Assembly: GCA_963791315.1 (NCBI GenBank)
Contig: CAWBRQ010000006.1
Span: 310,001-374,000 of the forward strand
Length of the DNA stretch: 64,000 nt
Source: JACCZX01 sp963791315
GTDB taxonomy: Bacteria; Pseudomonadota; Gammaproteobacteria; Burkholderiales; Burkholderiaceae_F
Reading direction: 5' to 3'
A model generated the notes under the pieces. That model was not told the origin of the DNA. It saw nothing but the letters and a program-made list of their open reading frames with translations, and did no database searches. This document shows, piece after piece, positions 49,621 through 58,943 of the stretch. How positions within the stretch are numbered: the first letter of the stretch is position 1; each line of letters starts with the position of its first letter. Made by a program: the position numbers and the translations under genes.

Positions 49621-51380
49621 AGGCTCTGGAGCTGGCCAAGGCATTTGCGCGGGCTGAGCGCGATAAGGACGGCAGCGAGACATGATGAAATTTGCCCAGG
49701 CCGCCGCGCGGAAATCCACCAATTGATGGAGCCTTACTGCGGGGTCAAAACGCAATCTTGCAACTGCAAATCGCCCAAAAGGGACGTCGAGGCCTGACGC
49801 GCCAGCTTGACGCCACGGCGAGGCTCGGGCCATAAGCCACATGGCCGGAACTGGTTGCACGAAGAAGCGGCGTGACTATGGAGTTCGCGCCTCAACATTT
49901 CACTGCGCCGCGGGCCAATCGTTGTAGAGCATGATCCCGACCATGATCATCGCGCCGGCCGCGACCGCTACCGAGCAGATCACCGGCCAGCTCTTCGAGG
50001 ATGGCAATGACGATCGCCCGCCACCACGATGCCGCTATCCAGGCGACGTGGGAGCTTCCGAATGGTCTTCCCCAGGTCGTCCGCGTGCTCGTGTCCAGTG
50101 CATTATACGGTTCGACCTCTATGTGTCGGCATGGTTATCGTGATCGTCATGATGAAAACGCGAGCCGCAATAGCTTTGGCTTGTTGTATCACAGGGGGCA
50201 CCATGTCTTGTTTCCCATAGTCATCCGCTTAGCCCCGCACGCCGTCAATCCTCCGTGGGTGTGTCCGCGGCGTTTGTCGCCAAAGTGGTTGGTGTCGCAG
50301 TTCTCGAAGTTCCATAGCCGCGCCGCCGAGTTCTAAGTCGTCCCCGGTAACGGTGGAGGCTGGGGTCAGGGTAGGCGGCGGTCGCGGTCACTGTCCTCCG
50401 AGGATGCGCGTCCGCACTTTGCCGCGCGAGGTACCGATTGAGGGTCTAGAATTGGCCATCCGTCAAAACAATGCGCGGCGAGGATTTGCCGATAAAATGG
50501 ATCGGCGGAACACCTTTAGACCGAGCGGCGCCTCTTGGCCAAAGAGTGTCGTGCCGATCCGCGTCTCGTGCTTCGCCATTGACGATCACGCGCCTCACAC
50601 CTACCTTTATCTCTCGCCCTACATGCCCTTTTTTTATCTCGGCGGCTTCCTCATGGAGGTGAGGGATCTGTAATGGGGACGATCCATCGCGCCGGCTGCG
50701 CCGCCGGACATGGAAACCATCGAATATTTCCAGATTGTGCTCAAAACACACAGGAAGTGATCTGGGCCGAGGGGGCTCCCGTCGAGACCTTCGGTGGGGG
50801 AAATCTTGACGTGTTCACAAACTTTGTCGAAGACAAGGTGCTCTACCCGAATGACCCTTGCTTGGCAATTCCGTTGGTCGCGCCGAACCTTAAGCAACAG
50901 GGTGAGCGCACTCGCACGCTTTGTCGGCTGGAGTGCTTACACTCGATCCATGTGCGCGGACCCTTTTTCTAAGAGGCTTATGAGCAGTTCGCAGCGCGTG
51001 CCGAAGGAACTCGCCGCATAATCAGCACCCGAATTTCAAATGGATTAGCTCTGGTAGTTGCATTCGCGCGCTGTGGGGTGCCGTGGGTAACCACACTGCT
51101 GATTTTACGCCCAAAGCTGCGACGGCGATTGCAATCAGCAGGGCAATAATCAACGGAATACGCGCGGTGCGCCGGGGCCTATCGCTGGCACGGGCCTCCC
51201 CGTTCGTCGGCTACGGTGTTTGTTGGCTGATTAGCGCGGCCGTCGCAAAGTGGATATAACATCTGCCGCTATCTTTTATTTTTGTCCTTTCAGTGGAATA
51301 GGCGGTGCAAATAATGACTTTGTGTAGAGCCAGGCATAGGCCGAGAGAGTGGCAATCTCGATCTCAGGGAGTTTTCCGCC
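49621..51380. other. Region with no confidently assigned gene
   Basis: Beyond the operon break I see only fragments. A plus-strand tail (ALELAKAFARAERDKDGSET) ends at 49685. A minus-strand hydrophobic segment (VAVAAGAMIMVGIMLYN) lies near 49930-49990. An unrecognised plus-strand open frame at 50673-50972 contains EVIWAEGAPVETFGGGNLDV. Another at 50471-50640 (MRGEDLPIKWIGGTPLD) could be the same broken gene. I see no RNA gene and no clear terminator. Confidence 0.4.
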
Positions 51381-51629
51381 ATGAATATTAACGTTGAGTT
51401 TCAGATGGTCTGCGACGATTGCGGTAGCCTCACAATCAAAATTGAAAATCCAGAAGGCGCACCTCGAGAAACAGTCGTTTACTGCGGTCATTGTGGCGCG
51501 TCACGAGGGACCATGGGCGCGTTGAGAGACCTAGCCAACCGACTAAATCCGCATGCTGTGCCGCTAGGGGGGACCGCTAGCACGCCTGCTGGAACGCCCC
51601 TGCGGCCTAACGCATCTGCCCCGGCCTGA
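51381..51629 (+). CDS. Small zinc-ribbon protein
   Basis: 82 residues, intact. Two Cys pairs (CDDCGS at about 11-16 and CGHCGASRG at about 35-43) form a zinc-ribbon. The tail is Pro/Ala-rich and low in complexity. I associate this short protein type with rhizobial genomes, where it has no known function. It is one of few undamaged frames in this part. Confidence 0.6.
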   Translation: MNINVEFQMVCDDCGSLTIKIENPEGAPRETVVYCGHCGASRGTMGALRDLANRLNPHAVPLGGTASTPAGTPLRPNASAPA

Positions 51630-51777
51630 ATAGAAAGCCTCTGAGCACCGGCAGGTCGCCCCGACCCTTCGTTTTTCGGTATTTTGGCATTTCCATAAAT
51701 ACATAACTGTAGGCTGCGGGGGTTTGGACCGATTTTGTCTACCATTTACTTGCGATTAGTAATTCTATTGAGCACCA

Positions 51778-52112
51778 GTGCCGGAAAAAACAACGATGGC
51801 AGACGACGCAGCTCAAAAAGTTCTTCGCGATGCACTTAAGATGTTGCCGAACTCTATTCACTCCGGCGCGCTCGATCCAAGAGCCAGTGCCACTACACGG
51901 CTAAGGTTGATTGAGCTTGGATTGCGAGTGTTTCGAGGGCCCGTGGACAGGCCAGCTACAGATTTGGATCTCGACAACAAGAGAAAGTCGCACTCACTCT
52001 GAAAAAGGTCGTTCCGACGCTTGAAAAGATACGCGACGAAAATCAGTCGGAGCACATACGAAACACCGCCGCTCAATATCTTCGATATATTGCGAGCGAG
52101 TGCAGAGCATAG
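51778..52112 (+). CDS. Small conserved-looking protein, one frame shift
   Basis: Two coherent frames join near 51965. The first gives AAQKVLRDALKMLPNSIHSG and TTRLRLIELGLRVF; the second gives QQEKVALTLKKVVPTLEKIR and AAQYLRYIASECRA before the stop. The joined product of about 110 residues is helical and soluble. No family is recognised. Continuity of meaning across the break supports a real gene with one indel. Confidence 0.5.
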
Positions 52113-52364
52113 GGGTTCACAAGAGCAATTCAACGGTCGCGAAGTCAATTTTGCGCGCGCAGATGGGGGACCGCCATGCTGAGGCAACCTGTCTTTTCGG
52201 TCATTCTCGTTGGAAAAAGCATTTTGCTCAGGGGAGTGCTTGCTAGAATATTGCGCGCGGCAATTTTTGTATCCCGGGCTTCTATATCCGAGCGGTTGAC
52301 GGGATCCTGAGCCCAAGCGATGAGTGTCTGAGCCCCAGCAAAGCCCCACTTCACCTCCTCTATC

Positions 52365-52870
52365 TTATTGTCCATACCGGCGATGATTTTGACGTCTCAC
52401 TGAACAGATCGCAATTTTCAGAGCCGCTGCACGCACGCGTTGCAATCGTTGCCGATCACTATCGGCTGAACGAGGTGACTTCGGCATTCCGCGAGCGTTG
52501 ACGGATACTTCGTCAACGTCATCAAGTGCAGACATGTTCATCAGGTCCGTCGAGCTGGTGATGATGGGTGCAATCTTTCCGTCGGCATTTGTATCAAGCA
52601 GACCCACGTCAATCTCCCCACCTGGATCGAAGTCGGCCAGCCGAACCCAGCTGCGGCGGAAATCCTTGATCGCACCCCGAGTCTTCTTCGCGGGAGAAAG
52701 TGGTTCTGCGCTGTATCATCGAAGGCGACTCCAACAAATGCATAGCGCACAAGATCGATATCGCCTGGTGGAGTTGACCGTGAAGGTCCACGTCAGGACG
52801 ATCTTTCCGACAATCGCAAGGTTCAAAACCGGACACAGGCGGCAATTTGGGGCAGAAAAGATGGATCGCC
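52365..52870 (-). pseudogene. Unidentified protein, broken into frames
   Basis: Reading across frames on the minus strand gives a coherent product: LTWTFTVNST, then GDIDLVRYAFVGVAFDDTAQ, then GAIKDFRRSWVRLADFDPGG and EIDVGLLDTNADGKIAPI. Shifts fall near 52775 and 52690. No family is recognised. The alternative plus-strand frame (52498-53118) is longer but compositionally implausible. Confidence 0.4.
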
Positions 52871-52884
52871 ACGAGAAGGATAGC

Positions 52885-53166
52885 CTAATCCTTCCAAGTG
52901 CGTTCTCCGCACTGGCATTTGAACATGTAAACCAGATCGCCGCTCAGAGAATTCACAATCACTCGGACGATTGCGAGTTTCTCGCCGCAACGACAGGTCG
53001 TGTTGGACTGATCTTCGAGAGCACCTTTGGGCGCCAAATATTCCCATGGTCGCCATGGTCGCCTCCAGACAAGTGCGGTGGCGTGAGACGTCGACGCTGG
53101 CAGTCCCAACGTCGCTAAACTGAACCATTCACAATATCCAGGAATGACCATGATAATCAGCGCCAT
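52885..53166 (-). CDS. Small Cys-rich (CxC) protein, start uncertain
   Basis: The C-terminal half is convincing: TTCRCGEKLAIVRVIVNSLS then YMFKCQCGERTWKD, giving two CxC pairs that could hold zinc. The N-terminal 40 residues are hydrophobic and probably belong to another frame. It resembles short zinc-finger-like proteins common in rhizobial accessory DNA; this is from memory of the pattern. Confidence 0.45.
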   Translation of the reverse strand: MALIIMVIPGYCEWFSLATLGLPASTSHATALVWRRPWRPWEYLAPKGALEDQSNTTCRCGEKLAIVRVIVNSLSGDLVYMFKCQCGERTWKD

Positions 53167-53396
53167 GCGTCAGCATCATCGTGTACGCGTTGGTCTACCG
53201 AATCCTCGGCATCGCATTTGGACTGATCGTCCTGATGGCTCGTCACGTCGGTTCTTTCGACGGTAACGACGAGACGAATTGTCCAAAGGGGGCCGATGTT
53301 CGCGCTGGAAGAACAACCCGGGATCTTAGTTTTGCTCTCAGGGCCGACGCAGTGCCGAAGAACGCAGCGGAACCGTACGACGAGCCGGCAGTTGCA

Positions 53397-53434
53397 AGAA
53401 AAGGTCGGCGGCGTAGCGCCCGCCGTCCTTTTCT
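53397..53434. repeat. Imperfect inverted repeat, terminator-like on both strands
   Basis: Fifteen-base arms (AGAAAAGGTCGGCGG and the complement of AGAAAAGGACGGCGG) match except for one base and enclose an 8-base loop. The A/T-rich ends give a short T-run on either strand, so it could terminate transcripts from both sides. Confidence 0.5.
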
Positions 53435-53661
53435 CGCTGGGCGATTGGACCTGTAGGTATAAGAGGATTCCGAACATACGCGGAGACGCTTAGGCGCGAG
53501 GTCGGCCAATCGCTGGGATCCTACGAAATCAATCGGTCCTATGTTGAAGCGGTTCGGCTCTTGGGCACATGGCTGCCCCGGCGTGTGCGACGGCACGTCC
53601 GCAGTTGACGAAAGCCGACACCGCATTCCAGGCGCATCCGTTGGTCAACCGACGGACCTCG

Positions 53662-54080
53662 TTAGCTCGTCCGACCCAGGTTGGGCGAACGTCTGCTCGT
53701 GTCACCCTTGGTCCGACAAAAATAACGCATGGGTGGAACTCCGGGCGTGGCCTGTGGCTCAGAGATCCTCTTCTCTCGCAAACCCCGGTAGTCGGCCAGC
53801 GCATCGGATAGCTTTAGCATAGCCTCCCCCATGACGTTCGCTAAATCCGGGTCATCGATCAGCCTGGTCATTTCCTCACACAGCGCCAGCAGCACACTCT
53901 CAAGGATGTACGCTGGCGCAACGCCGTCCCATCTCCCTGACATCGTCTCGATCTTGCTGATGAAGTCGGCGACGGCCTTATCGACGGCGGCGTCGGCTTC
54001 CCGCAATTGCTTGTTCGGTGTTGTCAGCCATAGCGGCTCCTCTACATCAAGGTCCCCGGCCCAGCTCCTTGGCCTCGACG
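53662..54080 (-). CDS. Hypothetical helical protein
   Basis: The convincing part (from LTTPNKQLREADAAVDKAV to KLSDALADYRGLREKRI) is a continuous amphipathic helical protein of about 80 residues; the upstream extension of the frame is unlike protein. The tail beyond EKRI is probably also out of frame. There is no known domain. It follows the broken gene at 54.1-54.5 kb on the same strand. Confidence 0.45.
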
Positions 54081-54099
54081 AACCGACGGGTTTTCCGTT

Positions 54100-54530
54100 C
54101 TCTGCCGACTGGCTCCCCGCAAACTTGAAAACTCGGCGGCATATCTCCAAATTCCGCGAGCCCAAGCTCGGTCCAGTGGGTAATGCATTTCTTGGTCTCT
54201 GCCGGGTGAGGCGAGGCACTTTCTTTGCAATTGCTTCTTCGATCCGTCCGATCGTCCTTCAAAACCCGGTTGGCCAGCTGGTCAAGTTGCCGCATGACTC
54301 CCCGAGAAGACGGCGCGCTGTGCAGCGATCTCGATGGCGCTGTCGGCGATGCTGCCCAGGTAGGCGATGTGCTGCTGCGTTGGCTTGCCGTTGACTTGCG
54401 CGCTCTCGGCAAGGATCGCCGCCCAATGGGTGTCAGCGCGGTCGCGCCCTCCACCGAAAGCCCTGGGACTCACGCTCTGCGCTTCTGCCATCGAACGAAC
54501 ATCAGGGCTCGTAGGCAGCAAAAGCGACAC
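54100..54530 (-). pseudogene. Rhizobial-type hypothetical protein, broken in three frames
   Basis: Segments follow in order across frames: HWAAILAESAQVNGKPTQQH, IAYLGSIADSAIEIAAQRAVF, VMRQLDQLANRVLKDDR, and KVPRLTRQRP. This order and wording match a family of short proteins common in Bradyrhizobium and relatives (from memory). Function unknown. Shifts near 54290 and 54230. Confidence 0.45.
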
Positions 54531-54544
54531 CGTGCGCCCAAAAG

Positions 54545-54910
54545 TTATACACTACGCAAGGCTCTCACGAAACGATCACCGCCATCGCCACGCGACGATG
54601 GCGAAAGCCGCCGCTTCGGAATCCGACCAGCAAAGATGAGGGCGGGCAGGCGAGAAGGTTGCCCGCCCCTGTCTGTCACGCGGTCGGCACCTCGCCCATG
54701 CACCGCCCCGTCAGGTAGACGACGGCCGGGGATAGCCCGGCAGGCGAATTTTTGCTGTTGACACCGTGTGAACATTGCAGTTTCCGCGTCCGGCCCTGCC
54801 ATCAGAACGCCTAGCAGGCTGGAATACTGAAAGACCGCGGTGCAATCGTCCTCCATCAGAACGAGGGTGCGTTTGAGATCGTTGATTAGTTCGGCTGGCG
54901 TTTTCATCAA
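54545..54910 (-). CDS. Small hypothetical protein, coherent only at the N terminus
   Basis: About the first 50 residues (MKTPAELINDLKRTLVLMED, then CTAVFQYSSLLGVLMAG) look like real protein with a good helix pattern. Beyond the double Gln near residue 53 the frame becomes Arg/Pro-rich and probably out of register. No family is recognised. Confidence 0.4.
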   Translation of the reverse strand: MMKTPAELINDLKRTLVLMEDDCTAVFQYSSLLGVLMAGPDAETAMFTRCQQQKFACRAIPGRRLPDGAVHGRGADRVTDRGGQPSRLPALIFAGRIPKRRLSPSSRGDGGDRFVRALRSV

Positions 54911-54938
54911 GCCATTGCCCAGTCTGGCCGAGTCCCGC

Positions 54939-55400
54939 CTACGACTTGCTCGAGCAATCCCTCAACGTCGCCGATCCCGGTTTCCGAAGGATCGAGTTCG
55001 TAGTCGAGATAGCTCTGCAGCGCGTCGGTGGTCCAAGCGACGGTATGATCGTCATGCCCTCAAATGCGCCTAGAGACGGCTCGCTGTCCTCCTCGGGCTC
55101 TGCGCCGTCGTGCTCGTCGCCTTCGAGGTCGTCGCGATTGCCACTTGCCCGGTTCCTCGGCATCGCCCCCGCCCGTTCCAATCGGAGGCGTCCAAATATC
55201 CATTGGGGTGATCCTCGATCGACACGAAGTGCTCGGAAATGCCGTCGTCCTCCTCGTCCCCGCCATCCTCTGCCGGGTCGCTGTCCTCGGCTTCGGTGCC
55301 GTCCGGCTCTAACTCCATGTGCCCCTCGGTTTCGTCCAGAAACCGAATCAGCAGGTCGATTTCGTCCCGGGCCTCCTTGCGCAGGTGCCCTATGGCTTGA
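54939..55400 (-). pseudogene. Acidic hypothetical protein of rhizobial type, broken
   Basis: One frame gives RKEARDEIDLLIRFLDETEG followed by a very acidic stretch (DSDPAEDGGDEEDDG). Another resumes with DGAEPEEDSEPSLGAFEGM. The pattern LIRFLD, acidic linker, EPSLG is one I know from short hypothetical proteins of Rhizobiales. The frame shift lies near 55150. Function unknown. Confidence 0.45.
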
Positions 55401-55696
55401 AATAGTTCTTAAATGGCGGCGCGCACTTAAGTCGGACTCCCCTACTGGCTGACCATTTCGACCGCAAGCGCTGCGCATCGGGGCGACAGGGACGCGCCCG
55501 ACGACACGGCCACTTCGGCTTGGCGTCTTGGTCGCGGTGCATCAGCCAACCATTCGCGAGGTGACGGCAAGCGGTTCATCCGCTGCTGCCTGCTGATGAC
55601 GCCAGTACGAGTGTAACCATTGAACGGGGTCGATGCGGCGAACATCCTGGACGGCAGCGGGTTAGGAAGGCGTTCGCTCCGAACCAACCGAGGCGG

Positions 55697-56107
55697 TTAG
55701 CAGCCCTTGCAAATGCTTTTGATTTTTTGATCGACCTTGACGTCTTCACTGCGCATCTCTGCATCGCCTGGTCGATCCGGACCGCCAGAGGTGACGGTAC
55801 CGTCGATCTTCCCGCTGCTCGTCCCACCTGCGCGGTTACCGGCGGCAGGCCATGGTCGCGGTAGCCCCCCAGGGGCCGCGGCATTGCCCACGGCCGGTCC
55901 AGAACTTGCCGCTGTCCCTGCCGCGTTGGTGCCCGGCGTGCGAATGCCTGGGCGGGGTCTAAGAAGTTTAGGAGAATCGCCTGCGCCGCTCGGGTCGTTG
56001 CCCGAATTGTTTAAGCCGCCCACACTCGCAGGACCTGACGGCACGGCGCTAATTCCTGCCGTACCTGCCCCTGCGGACCCCGCGTTGGGCGATCCAGCAG
56101 GGCTCAC
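55697..56107 (-). pseudogene. Secreted Gly/Ala-rich protein, C-terminal part, separated from its N terminus by an IS element
   Basis: About 136 residues of Gly, Ala, Ser, Pro-rich sequence (GLNNSGNDPSGAG; GTAASSGPAVGNAAAPGG) ending VDQKIKSICKGC. It has no signal peptide of its own. A signal peptide followed by the same Gly/Ala-rich style lies at 57365-57502 on the same strand, on the other side of the transposase. The two therefore look like halves of one gene. The family is familiar from Bradyrhizobium; role unknown. Confidence 0.6.
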
Positions 56108-57262
56108 GCCGGCACGAGGCTACGTTTCTCTTTGGTCCGAATTATATCAGCGGCGTCGGCGAGTTTGTATGACCAAGTGTGGATGACGGGGTGGCGATTT
56201 ACGTCGTCGATGCCGGCCATAATGCGCTCTTTGAGTTCGTGTTTTGAGGTGACCCGGATGTGGCGCAGGACCCACCGGCGGGAATTTGGAGAAGGAGCCT
56301 TCGATGAGATTGAGCCACGAACCATGCTTGGGCGTGAAGGGTAAACTCGAAGCGTCCAGGCGGTCGAGCGTCGAGCCAGGCTGTTGTTTCTCTGATATGT
56401 GCGCGGAATGATTATCGAGGATCAGCTTGATCGCGGTGCTGGCCGGATAAGCGGCGTCGAGACACTTGAGGAATTCGATGAACTCCCGGCTGCGGTGGCG
56501 GTCTCTGACCAGCGCATGGACCTTCCCGGAAGCAGGTCGATTTCGCGAACAGGCTCAGCGTGCCATGACGTTTGTACTCGATCTTGTGTGGAAGCTCGCG
56601 TGGACGCCGGGCTTGGGCGGCAAATCGGTGTCGTGGTTGTGATGGCCGCATTTCGGCTTTTCGTCGAGGAAGCGATCGCCCCCTTCACGGCTTGCCATCG
56701 GCCTGCTCCAGAACCTGGGACTTGCGATAAACGCACAGAACCTCGGCCATCTTCTGCTGAACTCGGACATCTGACGTTCCAGAGCAGCGTACCTTGGTGC
56801 GGTTGATATCTCCCTGGCCGAGGATCTTGCACACCGTGCCTTGAACCAGCTTGGCGAAACATTCGCGCCCCGCCGCTCGGGCTGTGCTCCGCGTGCGGTG
56901 ACGCGCCAAAAGCCGCGTCGTCCACAGCTCATGCGGATAGCCGTGCTCCTTGGCCTTGTCGCACGCCAGCGACACCGACCAGGTTCGGCTTCGTGACCAC
57001 TGGTTCTTTACCCGGCCGTGGCCGATCCTCGATCGCCGCCAGCGGCCCATAGCCCAGCGCCCGCTCCACGCAGCGCTGAACCGTTTGATGGTGAACCCCA
57101 ACTCTTTGCCCGACCGCACAGAACGGCGACTCCTGATAGGCCAGCAGCATCTGCCCGCGATACCCGGCTCGCCGGCTCGGTTCGTGACCGCGAAAGAGCC
57201 GTCAATCTTTCAATCTCTTCGCCGGTCATTGCCAATTCGACTACTCGCCGCCATCCTGCCAT
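56104..57262 (-). mobile_element. IS630-family transposase, degenerate
   Basis: Pieces in the order of an IS630 transposase are visible across frames: helix-turn-helix part (FCAVGQRVGVHHQTVQRCVE), ACDKAKEHGYPHELWTTRLL, KLVQGTVCKILGQGDINRTK, EYKRHGTLSLFA, the DDE-domain LILDNHSAHISEK and TPKHGSWLNLIEGSFSKF, and the C-terminal RHIRVTSKHELKERIMAGID. The catalytic Asp in LDNHSAH and Glu in LIEG are present. At least five shifts make it inactive as written. Terminal repeats and TA duplication could not be fixed. The transposase alone spans these coordinates; the element ends probably lie near 56110 and 57380. Confidence 0.75.
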
Positions 57263-57364
57263 GATGCCGCTCCTCGTTTCGCCAACCGCAAAACAAGGAA
57301 TCCGCCATCAACCCATAGGTTCCATGATGCAAGTTTCATGGAATTGATCGTCTAGGCCCGCGAG

Positions 57365-57502
57365 CTGCGCCGCCTGCAGCAGCTCCGCCGCCCCCGCCTC
57401 CCCGCCACCGGCACCGCCACCGCCAGCTTGTGCAAGCGCACCGGCGGCATTGGTTGCAATCAGAGCTACGGCCATCAAATACGTAAAAGTTGTTTTTCGC
57501 AT
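57365..57502 (-). pseudogene. Secreted Gly/Ala-rich protein, N-terminal part with signal peptide
   Basis: MRKTTFTYLMAVALIATNAA begins a clear signal peptide cleaved after ALAQ, followed by AGGGGAGGGEAG. After about 40 residues the sequence changes character (LAGLDDQFHETC), which I take as IS-derived DNA. It pairs with the C-terminal part at 55697-56107. An SD-like GAGGAGC lies just upstream. Confidence 0.55.
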
Positions 57503-57949
57503 ATTAGCTGCTCCTCAAGTTTTCATGGTAACCAATGACAAGCTTGAAACATCGTTCCTACCGTTACGGGCTCCAAACGCTCAGCTCGACAGCATCGACT
57601 GAACCGGAAGAAGGCGAACTGCTTGCCGCGCTCGTTCAGCTAATTCGTTGATCGAAGCGATGCAGCGCCGGTTCGTCCGGTTGCCGTGGTCTGGACTATT
57701 TCGAGCCAGCCGCTATTCGCGCAAGCTCGATTGGAACAGCAAGCGGGTGAAGGTGTTTTAGGAGCATGCGCCTGTAACAGGCGTGGGAGAAACCGACGGC
57801 CCCGGCGGCACTCCCCGATGGCTGGTGCCGTCTTTTACCCGCGGAGACTAATTCTCTTCTCCGGCGTTACCCCCGGTCGCCATGACCGATACCGACGACG
57901 TTTCGCAAGGAAGCCGAGGAAGCAATACCAACGGTCAGAAGATCAACAT
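57503..57949. other. Non-coding or unrecognised stretch
   Basis: It holds the presumed promoter of the secreted Gly/Ala-rich protein next to 57503. Beyond about 57600 I find no coherent frame on either strand. A run of nine A residues at 57951-57959 marks the edge of the asparagine synthetase remnant. Confidence 0.4.
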
Positions 57950-58869
57950 ACAAAAAAAAACGCCGAATGCACCGTATTGCCAATTGCTCAGCTGATCGTC
58001 TTGGGAAACCTGCACCATAGCCAATCGTATAGGCCGGCCACGGCCCACCTGTTTGTTCATTAGCGCCAGCAGCAGGCCCGAGTCAAGACCGCCGCTTAGA
58101 AGAACCCCGAACTGCAACGTCAGCAGATGACGCTTACTGTACCTCTGTACAACTCAAGCAGTTCAAACGGCTTCTTCCTTGGAGTCGGAAAAGGAGTCGG
58201 GGTCGCTTGGAACTAGCGTTCTTCGCGGATCGCTCTTCTTGACTACCAGCACGTACCGGGTGCCAACTTCCGAATCCCTTGAAATATTGTCAAAGGAGAA
58301 GGCGTATATCGGAAACGTAGAAACAGATTCAAGGCTGTAGGATCGACATCTGGCGTGATTTTTGCGACTAGAATCGCGCCAATTTCGGAACCTGAAAGTT
58401 AAGGTTCCATTGTCGATCTTGTAAGGAGTCTGAATTTTATGTCCATGGCGTCCCTGGCGAGGATTAGTGGTTTTCCTTTGTACATCCCAAATAGCCAGAC
58501 CAAGCATACCGTTGAGATGGTTGAAGACATCAGTACCCGACTCTTCTGAGCCGGTGTATGATTACTTCCGTGTCTGAGTTCGTTCTAAACTCATGGCCTT
58601 TGCTTTGCAGTTCGGCTCGGAGTTCTTTGTAATTGTAGATTCTTGCTGTTGAAGATTATCCACACGGTTGCCTCGCTATTCGACATCGGCTGATGACCGC
58701 CGGCGAGATCGATGATTGATAATCGTCGGAATCCCAGACCGACAGGCCCGGCGATGAAGAAGCCTTCATCGTCTGGTCCGCGATGCGCATGGAACGTGCT
58801 ATCCGCACGATGGTCTCGCATTCCACGGGTTCGTGGCGCTGGAAGTTGGCAACGGCTGTGATGTGACAT
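57950..58869 (-). pseudogene. asnB: Asparagine synthetase (glutamine-hydrolysing), truncated and frame-shifted
   Basis: The N-terminal amidotransferase part is readable over several frames: an ATG-Cys start region at 58869, AVANFQRHEPVECETI, HRGPDDEGFFIAGPVGLGF, RRLSIIDLAGGHQPMSN. Then come LGLAIWDVQRKT, YKIDNGTLTF and VVKKSDPRRTLVPS. The ATP-binding loop QFGVLLSGGLDSGLLLALMN is present, but the protein stops soon after (DDQLSNW), losing about half of the synthetase domain. In exopolysaccharide clusters such enzymes amidate sugar acids or precursors. Confidence 0.75.
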
Positions 58870-58943
58870 TTTGTTATACAGGTTGGGAGCGAGCGGTAGT
58901 AGTTGCTGGTCCATAGCATTCTCGTGGAGGACTTGTTAACTTG

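Noticed and set aside
49207..49860. 217-codon minus-strand open frame
   Set aside because: It overlaps the binding-protein fragment in another frame and shows no protein-like pattern.
52498..53118. 206-codon plus-strand open frame
   Set aside because: Composition is Arg/Ser-rich and the minus strand gives coherent protein pieces over the same bases.
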